In this document: positions 57,325 through 64,000 of the stretch, piece after piece
Layout: every line of letters starts with the position of its first letter
Numbering within the stretch: the stretch's first letter is position 1
NCBI GenBank assembly: GCA_028023455.1
Contig: JAQFVV010012446.1
Span: forward strand, 3,102,001 to 3,166,000
Source of the DNA: Epiperipatus broadwayi
Taxonomy: Eukaryota; Onychophora; Udeonychophora; Euonychophora; Peripatidae
Direction: 5' to 3'
DNA length: 64,000 nucleotides
Made by a program: the position numbers and the translations under genes
The notes under the pieces: model-generated
What the model saw: the letters and a program-made list of their open reading frames with translations, nothing else
Told to the model about the DNA's origin: nothing
Database searches by the model: none

Positions 57325-58765
57325 TTCATCATCATTTCCAAGTAGTATTGATCCACTACAGGATAAAAGTCTCTCCAAGTTCAATACAGTTTTTCCAATC
57401 TCTAGTTCTTTTCTCCACATCACACCAGCAAACATTCTTATTCCATCGATCTCACATGTGATCTCTTTCTAGATCTTTTACAATCTGTTGAGATCCATTT
57501 AAAAACTTCAGCTGTCCATCTATTATCATCTCTTCTTGTAATATGTCCAGACCAGGCTCATTTCAGTCTCTTAATTCTTTCAATGATGTCTGTAATACCT
57601 TTTTATTTTTTAACTCACATATTTCAAACACTTCTTGTTATTTCTAATATATTCCCCATATTTCATCAAGTTGTCTGAAGTATTGTTCTTCTGCTAAGTA
57701 TCCATGTCTCAGATCCGTAAGTAAAAACCAATAAAAATATATTTATTAAAAACCTTTCTTTTTAAAAACATAGACATATTTCCTTTTAATATTAAATTAT
57801 TTTTTCCGAAAGTACTCCATTCAACTTTAATTCTATGATTAAATCTATCTATTATGTTTCCATCTGTATTAATAATCTGACTGAGGTATAGTTGTCAGTT
57901 TCTTCTAATTTATGATTATAAATCTTTATTTTATTTTATGTTGTTTTATTTTTTTGAGAAAATCCATTGAACATTACTTTAATCATTTTCACGTTTACTT
58001 TTACTCCTATTTTTTTTACATTCATTTGATAACTCTTGCAACATTTGCTGAAACTCTGAAGCATTATTTAAAAAAAACAACTATATCATCTGTAAAGACT
58101 GGATGATTTAGATAATTTCTATTTACTTTTACTCTCTCAGTTTCCCATTTTAATCCACAAAATACTTATTAAATACCCTTTTGTCGATGTTAATTTTCTT
58201 AGTACCATCATGTAATCTAATCACTGCTGTAGCATTTTGATAAATATTCTTCAGAATATGACACTATCCCAGGTCTATTCTTGCTGATCCAATGCTTTAG
58301 TCATTGTAGAAGTACTTATAAAATCAAATGCTTTTTCATAATCTACAAATCCAAAGCATAATGGCAAATCATATTCACTGGTCCTTTCTTTAATTTCTAG
58401 AGGTAACCAAACTATTCTAAAATTCCTTTTAAATCTAGCTTGTTTTTCTGGTTAGATTAAAATCCAAAGTTCATTACAGATGAGTAATAACTATCTTGGT
58501 AAAAAAATTTGTATAGAACTGATTTAAAAAGAGATAGATCTGCAATTTCTAATATTTTCTTTGCCAACTTTCTTAAATATCAACATTACTACTGTATTCT
58601 TCCTATATGATACATTTTCACTATTTACTCAGTTTATGAATTTGCCAACAATGTTTCTCTTTCTTCACCTACTTCTTTTAAGATATCAATTATAATTTCA
58701 TCACTTCCCTTTGTTCATAGTTTAATTGCATGTCTAAGTTCTTCTTTTAAAATGATGGCAATTAG
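57325..58765 (-). mobile_element. RTE-type LINE, long but decayed (copy 7)
   Basis: It follows the same layout as copy 3 from the 3' end (57360, CACTACAGG complement) through the C-terminal region, the RT motif C region (near 58100), motif A region (near 58330) and on to about 58760. Frameshifts and stops are everywhere, and a segment of the Q-G-D region near 58165 is shortened. It is older than copies 3 and 5. Confidence 0.75.
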
Positions 58766-59324
58766 GCATTATATTTGTAGGCTTATTTAGCATATGATAG
58801 AGTTTTCTACTTTTGTATTATCTAGATAATCATATTTTTAACTATTGGTCAACCACATATGCTTGATTATGTCTTTTACAATCAAGTTTCAAATTTTAAT
58901 CTGAACTATTTCATAGAAAAAGGCAGTACTTACATATTAGTACTGCAACATAGAGGAGCTTGTATGCCTTTTCACATCTGTGATAAATGTGTAACCTTGC
59001 TATCACATCAAATAAACCCTGCGAGCTGATCCGATCTCATTCAATAATGTGTTTTTTTTTTGTGTGTGACAATTTTACACTCTCACTTATTGTCCAGATT
59101 TCATTCTGACAAGATGTTCAGTGCTGTCAATTGCATTTTTACTAATTTTTACTTCATTTGTATTTGTAATTTTGATTCAATGATTTTTACTTTCATTTCT
59201 ATTCATAGTTTTGATTCAATGATTTTTTTATCCGCTATTTAAATGAATGCTGTTTTATATTTTCAAGAAAACGTAAAATTGGAGGCCTAACAAAATTGAC
59301 AACAGCCTTTTCAAAACCAATCTG

Positions 59325-59730
59325 GACAAAATGTGGAAGAGGGATTGACGATTGATTCTGACTGTTGGAAGGCCTATAAAAGTGCTAAATTATGAAGTGC
59401 TGAGTGTTTTATCATGACAATTAATGATAGAACAGCGGCAATTCTTATGGAAGGCGTCAAACAAAATGTGGAAGAGGGATCGATGATTGATTCCTATTGG
59501 AAGGCCTATAAAAGTGCTGAATTACGAAGTGCCGAGTGTTTTATCATGACAATTAATGATAGAACAGCGGCAATTCTTACAGAAGCCGTCAAACAAAATG
59601 TGGAAGAGGGATTGACGATTGATTCCGATTATTAGAAGGCCTATAAAAGTGATGAATTACAAAGTACCAATGAGTGTTTTTATCATGACGATAGAACAGC
59701 GGCAATTCTTATCGCGTCAATCCTGTTATA
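59325..59730 (+). repeat. Tandem array of Merlin transposase fragment
   Basis: Three units of about 132-139 bp (landmarks atcatgac at 59411, 59543, 59682) each encode part of an ISXO2-like DDE transposase: D-R-T-A-A-I-L, then N-V-E-E-G, then I-D-S-D-Y-W-K-A-Y-K-S. The 132-bp period keeps the frame, so two units read as one open 73-codon frame. In Merlin/IS1595 transposases this segment lies around the second catalytic Asp (S-D-x-W-x-A-Y). Confidence 0.75.
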
Positions 59731-59784
59731 TATTAAACCTTAAGTACCGTATGTGTATATTTTACTTTTTTTAAAAAAATATTT

Positions 59785-59900
59785 TAGGATATATTCTGAC
59801 TATTGGAGAGCCTATAAAAATGCTTAATTACTAACTGCCGGTTATGATCATTTTTGTGTGAACCACCACATGTTAAGTAAGTGCGCATTTGAGAAAAATA
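59785..59900 (+). pseudogene. Merlin-type transposase fragment, further part
   Basis: The plus strand reads S-D-Y-W-R-A-Y-K-N, then a stop, then A-G-Y-D-H-F-C-V-N-H-H. G-Y-x-H-x-x-V-N-H is the next conserved block of ISXO2-like transposases after S-D-x-W-x-A-Y. It directly follows the tandem array and shows where that array's unit came from. No third catalytic residue is readable. Confidence 0.6.
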
Positions 59901-60170
59901 AAAATTTTACTTTTAGTCTCCATTTTAGAAAAAAAAATGTATCAACTTAAAATAAAGTAGAACCAGCAAATTGATTGTTTCATCTGGACAATTCCTGTTA
60001 TATATTACAGTAAGAACTGTATATATATATTTTAGGTTTTTTGATATTTTAGACTATTTTTGTATTTTAGTAATTATTTAGTCTGTATTTTGGGGGGAAA
60101 TTCATATTTTTAGTATATTGTTAGAAATTAATATACCATGCCATATTAATTATATTATTTATTTTAATGT

Positions 60171-60475
60171 TGTATCCTGTGTTACTATCTCAGCAGCTTG
60201 TAAGTATATGTGAGGGATTGTATTATAGCTCAGGTCGCCCAGGAGGGAAACTCCACTTGTGTCCGGCAACCATTTTCCGTACATCAATTGTAGTTTTCCA
60301 ATTTAAAAATACACATTGTGAGATGTTTATTTTTAAATTGGAAAACTACAATTGATCTGTATGGAAAACGATGCCCAGTCACAGGCGGAGTTCGCTCCTG
60401 GGCAACCTGAGCTACAATACATTCTCACACATATACATGCATGCTGCCAAGATAGTAACACAGGATACAACATTG
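60171..60475. repeat. Long palindrome, arms about 140 bp
   Basis: From tgtatcctgtgttactatct at 60171 the sequence reads inward through agctcaggtcgcccagga and ttgtagttttccaatttaaa. It then repeats inverted to agatagtaacacaggataca at 60470. The arms differ at scattered sites. The arms are GC-richer than the flanks. No core motif or coding frame was recognised. Confidence 0.8.
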
Positions 60476-60707
60476 TTTTTTAGTAATATTTTAGAGTCTT
60501 TTTGTAATTGTTTTAGTATTAGACCTGCAGTGCCTTTTCGCACACATATTCAGACTGCCAATAACTTTATAAGTCTTGCAAAATATCATGTATATGTGGT
60601 CCATGTTGATGAATTTAGAAGTTCCAAGAGTGCACATTATTTTAGTCAGATCAAAATATTATAAAATTATCAGCGGATTGACACAAATGTGAAAAAGCGC
60701 TGCAGGT

Positions 60708-60950
60708 CTAATAGAAATCATTAATAACTTTCTTCTTTGACAAAGATCCACATTTAATCACTATAGACTTAAGAACCTCAATACTGCTTAATCTATTAAC
60801 AGATTGAATCAACATATTCTCAATATCCAAACTACCAAATACCCAATTACTTTCCATTTCAAAATTATTAATATCATCAAAAGCCTGTAAAACTGGTAGT
60901 GTTGTTGAATGTATTTCTAGATTCTTGAGTAATTTTTTAAAACAATTCAT
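60708..60950 (-). pseudogene. Penelope-like RT fragment, inverted copy
   Basis: The minus-strand frame includes F-G-S-L-D-I-E-N-M, the RT motif A region of PLEs, then S-V-N-R-L-S-S-I. It is an inverted near-copy of 60985-61110, with the same residues on each side. A third short inverted match links 60515-60548 and 60686-60716. It is truncated on both ends. Confidence 0.7.
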
Positions 60951-62480
60951 TAATTTTGGTCATTACTCGGTTTTTTCTTTTTTTAAGGCTTTTGATAAGA
61001 TTAATAATTTTAAAATGGAAAGTAACTGGGTATTTGGTAGTTTAGATATTGAGAATATGTATCAATCTGTTAATAGATTAAGCAGTATTGAGTTTCTAAC
61101 ATGGATCTTTGTCAAAAAAGAAGATTAAAGTAATTAAAGATTTACTTTTATTATTGGAGGATTCAATATATTTTAATTTTTATAAGATATAGGTTACATT
61201 ATTTCTCCTTTAACTTGTTCAGTTTATATTAATTACTTGGAAGAGGAAATTATTATTAAGGATTGTTTATATTTAAAGTTTGTTAAATATGTTGATGATT
61301 GTTTGTTTGTAGTTGAAAATAATAAATTGAAAGAGTTTGGTATGTGGTCATTATGTCAAGAGCAAGGAGTTAAGATATATAATTAAATCTGATAGCTATC
61401 AATCTATATCTCATTAAGTAGCTGCTTTAAGAAATTATTGTTATAGAAATAAGAAATTAAATAACTCTAATGAAGTAGCTTTGTTTCAAAAAGGATAATT
61501 TTATAAAGATTATTTGAGTGTTGGCTACTCTGATAAATTTGTTAAAAGTATTTTGTTTAATAGTAATAGTAATAATGTAAAGGATAAAGAAAATATGATT
61601 TTATTTCTTTGCCTTTTAAATTGTCTTCTTATAGAATTGTATATAAAAATAGTAATGTCTGGAAATAAGAAAATTGCTTGGAAAAAGAGTATTACTTTAG
61701 TTATTACATTATAGAGATGTCTGCCCATCCTTGCATATGTATTAAATGGATTATGTCCTGTACATGTGGGGTTCAGATTGACCTAATGTCAACATGGGTG
61801 TGACAATAATCTCGGCCTCAGGGTGGCCTTTGAGCATTCCATCATCAGATTTTCAATTGGATGGACGGTTGAAGAGTTGGAGTGTGGAGTGGATTGAAGC
61901 CTGTCCATTAAACTATGACGATAGTCTATCTTAATATATATCTGAGCACTTATACTATATATGTGTGTAAAGATGATAGTCTGGACCAACTGATGATTGC
62001 TGGTTTAGCATGAAATACGTATATTGGTGATTATTTATCTTTTCAGCATATATGTGTTTAGGTGTATCAGTGTTATTAGATAGAGTGGAGAGAGGTGAGT
62101 GGTGTGAAAGTCTGTGCTCATATACCCTATATTACATATATATAGCCACAGGTATATAACAAGCCTGTGTTTCAGTTATTAAATAATATAAAGGAAATTT
62201 TTGATAGAAAGACTATTGCTGGAATAGTGTATATTATCCCTTGTTTTTATAAGGAGGTATATTTAGGTCAGAGTAGATAAGGTACATAAAAGTAGGGTTA
62301 GAAATACAAGTCTCAGTTCTGCTTTATATATATCCATGAAAAAGATATGGTCCATACTAATTTTGATGAGGCTTAAAAGAAATAAAATAAAAAGAATTAA
62401 AAAATCTTTATTATTAAAAATTTATGATTCTGAAGCAATTAACGTATTTAAAAGTTCTTTTAATATTAAGGATGTAAGTG
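60925..62480 (+). pseudogene. Penelope-like element: RT and GIY-YIG remnants
   Basis: Plus-strand order: RT motif A region F-G-S-L-D-I-E-N-M-Y-Q-S-V (61030), G-Y-I-I-S-P-L-T-C-S-V-Y (61190), motif C F-V-K-Y-V-D-D-C-L-F-V (61280), and after about 900 bp the GIY-YIG start I-V-Y-I-I-P-C-F-Y-K-E-V-Y-L-G-Q-S (62225) with H-E-K-D-M-V-H-T-N-F later. The RT-then-GIY-YIG order defines PLEs. Stops and frameshifts are many. A non-coding insert at about 61700-62160 holds CTGATGATTGCTGGTTTAGCATGAAAT at 61991. Confidence 0.8.
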
Positions 62481-62629
62481 GAATTGTGGGCACTGTTTAA
62501 TATAAATTTATTATCTTTTAGTCCTTTACATTTGAGGTCTGCTTGTAGAAGTGAAACCATTGTCTAGTTTTAGAGTTTATTTTCTTTGGCTAGACTGGAT
62601 TAGTTATAAATTTAGGAAATAATAATTGA

Positions 62630-63305
62630 AAGTTTGCTTATCTTTCACATGCACTAAGACAGCCAATCAGATTTTAAACAGCTGCCTTAAGAATGATCAG
62701 GCTTTGACACACAACAGAAATTTTGACAAGAAAAGGATGATACCAACCTTTTCTCAACTTAAATTTTTAAATATATAAGCCAGTCTAAAGCATCTTGGCC
62801 TGAAAGCTTGAATATATAAACATATACACTTATCAGCTGTTTAAAATCTGATTGGCTGTCTTAGCGCATGTGAAAGATTAGCAAACTTTCAATTATTATT
62901 TCCAATTTATTAACAACATGCGATTTAGACAAATATTATTTACATACATTGCTGATAAATTATATTAACATCTAGAAAATTGTAGTTTAGTAAATCTAAG
63001 ATTTCGCTCCGTAATATCTTAAATTAATAACACAATGAATGATAAGTGTATATGTTTATATATTCAAGCTTTCAGGCCAAGATGCTTAAGACTGGCTTAT
63101 ATATTTAAAAAGTTAAGTTGAGAAAAGGATGGTATCATCCTTTTCTTGTCAAAATCTCTGTCGTGTGTCGAAGCCTGATCTTCTTGAGGCAGCTGTTTAA
63201 AATCTGATTGGCTGTCTTAGCGCATGTGAAAGATTAGCAAACTTTCAATTATTATTTCCAATTTATTAACAACATGCGATTTAGACAAATATTATTTATA
63301 AATTT
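62630..63305. repeat. Complex inverted and direct repeats by the PLE
   Basis: A block of about 105 bp (ctgtttaaaatctgattggc ... gacaaatattattta) is present directly at 62831-62940 and 63192-63300. The stretch 62630-62830 is inverted relative to 63050-63230 (ttctcaactta, aggctttgacacac and complements). Mixed direct and inverted terminal copies are typical of PLE pseudo-LTRs. Degraded cores are near 62690 and 63165. Confidence 0.65.
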
Positions 63306-63699
63306 AGGGTAAGTTTGATTATTTTATTAACTAGTTTAGCTTTAGAATTTTAATGTTTATATATATAAAATCAAGTGATATAAATATAATAAACAAAATA
63401 AACTAGAATGACTCTATAAAATTAAAAATTCCTATATAAAATTAAAAAATAATTTCTTTGCTATAGCCAGCTTACGGTTTCTTCTGCGAACATTAATATT
63501 TAAATCTCGTTAAAGTCACACAACAGTAACGTCCCCATGTGTATGGCCAACTTTCCATAAATTGTGAATACTAACACAATTACACTATTTATTCAACACA
63601 TTATCTGTACTATTTATAAAATATGACTCCTTAATTTTCTTTTCTTCAAATCATTTTCCACATGCAAAACAAAAGCACTGTCAAAGCAGAACTCTCCAC

Positions 63700-63990
63700 T
63701 AAAAATCACTACATGTTCTGCAAAAACAGATTTCTACCTATCCGCAGAACAACGTAATTTATTATATAATAATTCATGCTCCCTCTCTTTTTTAATGCAC
63801 ATTTAGTCTTCCTAATGTAACTACATCCACAATGACAAACCACTTTATATATAATATTACATTTGTTGACTTTATGAATACAATCTTTTCCATTAATAAT
63901 TAGCCTTCCGGTATTTGCACCAACTTTAAATGCAGTATTAAAATCAGCAGATACCAATGATATAATCTTACTACACACTATAATTTATAT
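63700..63990 (-). pseudogene. Penelope-like GIY-YIG fragment, minus strand
   Basis: The 89-codon frame reads N-T-G-R-L-I, K-C-N-I-I-Y-K-V-V-C-H-C-G-C-S-Y-I-R-K-T-K, the linker and start of a PLE GIY-YIG domain (family V-Y-x-I-x-C, Y-I-G-x-T), with Gly of the Y-I-G changed to Arg. It may continue past the window. It faces the plus-strand PLE, so at least two PLE copies meet here. Confidence 0.7.
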
Positions 63991-64000
63991 AAGGCAATGC

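Noticed and set aside
59325-59730. CRISPR-like or satellite array
   Set aside because: The units are long, protein-coding in origin and match a Merlin transposase block.
60371-60664. 97-codon plus ORF
   Set aside because: It starts in a palindrome arm and runs into PLE-related inverted repeats; no domain.

Overview
The window is animal nuclear DNA, very AT-rich, with GT-AG introns and dense interspersed repeats. Nothing in it looks bacterial: there is no operon, no rRNA or true tRNA gene, and no CRISPR. The mix of RTE-type LINEs, Penelope-like elements (PLEs), a Ty3/gypsy element, Merlin and hAT DNA transposons and tRNA-derived SINEs points to an invertebrate. I cannot name the phylum from the sequence alone.

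The one host gene I can support is on the minus strand. Six exons (52533-52359, 41677-41564, 38127-38063, 27758-27600, 25671-25538, 14268-13908) join with exact phase at every junction. They encode 336 codons that resemble the middle of the centrosomal leucine-rich-repeat protein CEP78. The 5' exons (N-terminal LRRs) and the 3' end are not visible and probably lie outside the window or in exons I could not recognise. About 1.0 kb of exon is spread over 38.6 kb, and the introns are filled with transposons.

Layout. 0-5.7 kb: fold-backs, a decayed non-LTR RT split by a small retroposon, a perfect 231-bp tandem duplication and a possible solo LTR. 6.5-11.6 kb: a decayed minus-strand Ty3/gypsy element with gag, protease, RT, RNase H and integrase traces. 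13.9-52.5 kb: the CEP78-like gene with its intronic repeats. These include six 5'-truncated RTE copies (five on the gene's strand, the longest at 28.26-30.15 kb), PLE GIY-YIG fragments, fold-back SINE-like elements, two mariner-type MITEs and two hAT-type elements. 53-64 kb: nested SINEs, a large fold-back, a CpG-rich patch, a decayed RTE copy, a tandem array made from a Merlin (ISXO2-like) transposase fragment, and a PLE cluster with inverted RT copies.

The most interesting pattern is a set of at least five sequence-unrelated fold-back element families, here called A, B, D, E and F. Most copies are built as two inverted halves. Complete copies are flanked by 10-14 bp target-site duplications, several of them perfect. 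Each family carries a CTGANGAAG-short hairpin-GAAAC core that resembles part of a hammerhead ribozyme. PLE coding fragments in the same window have similar cores near their 3' ends. My inference is that these are non-autonomous retroposons mobilised by a shared, possibly PLE-encoded, machinery.
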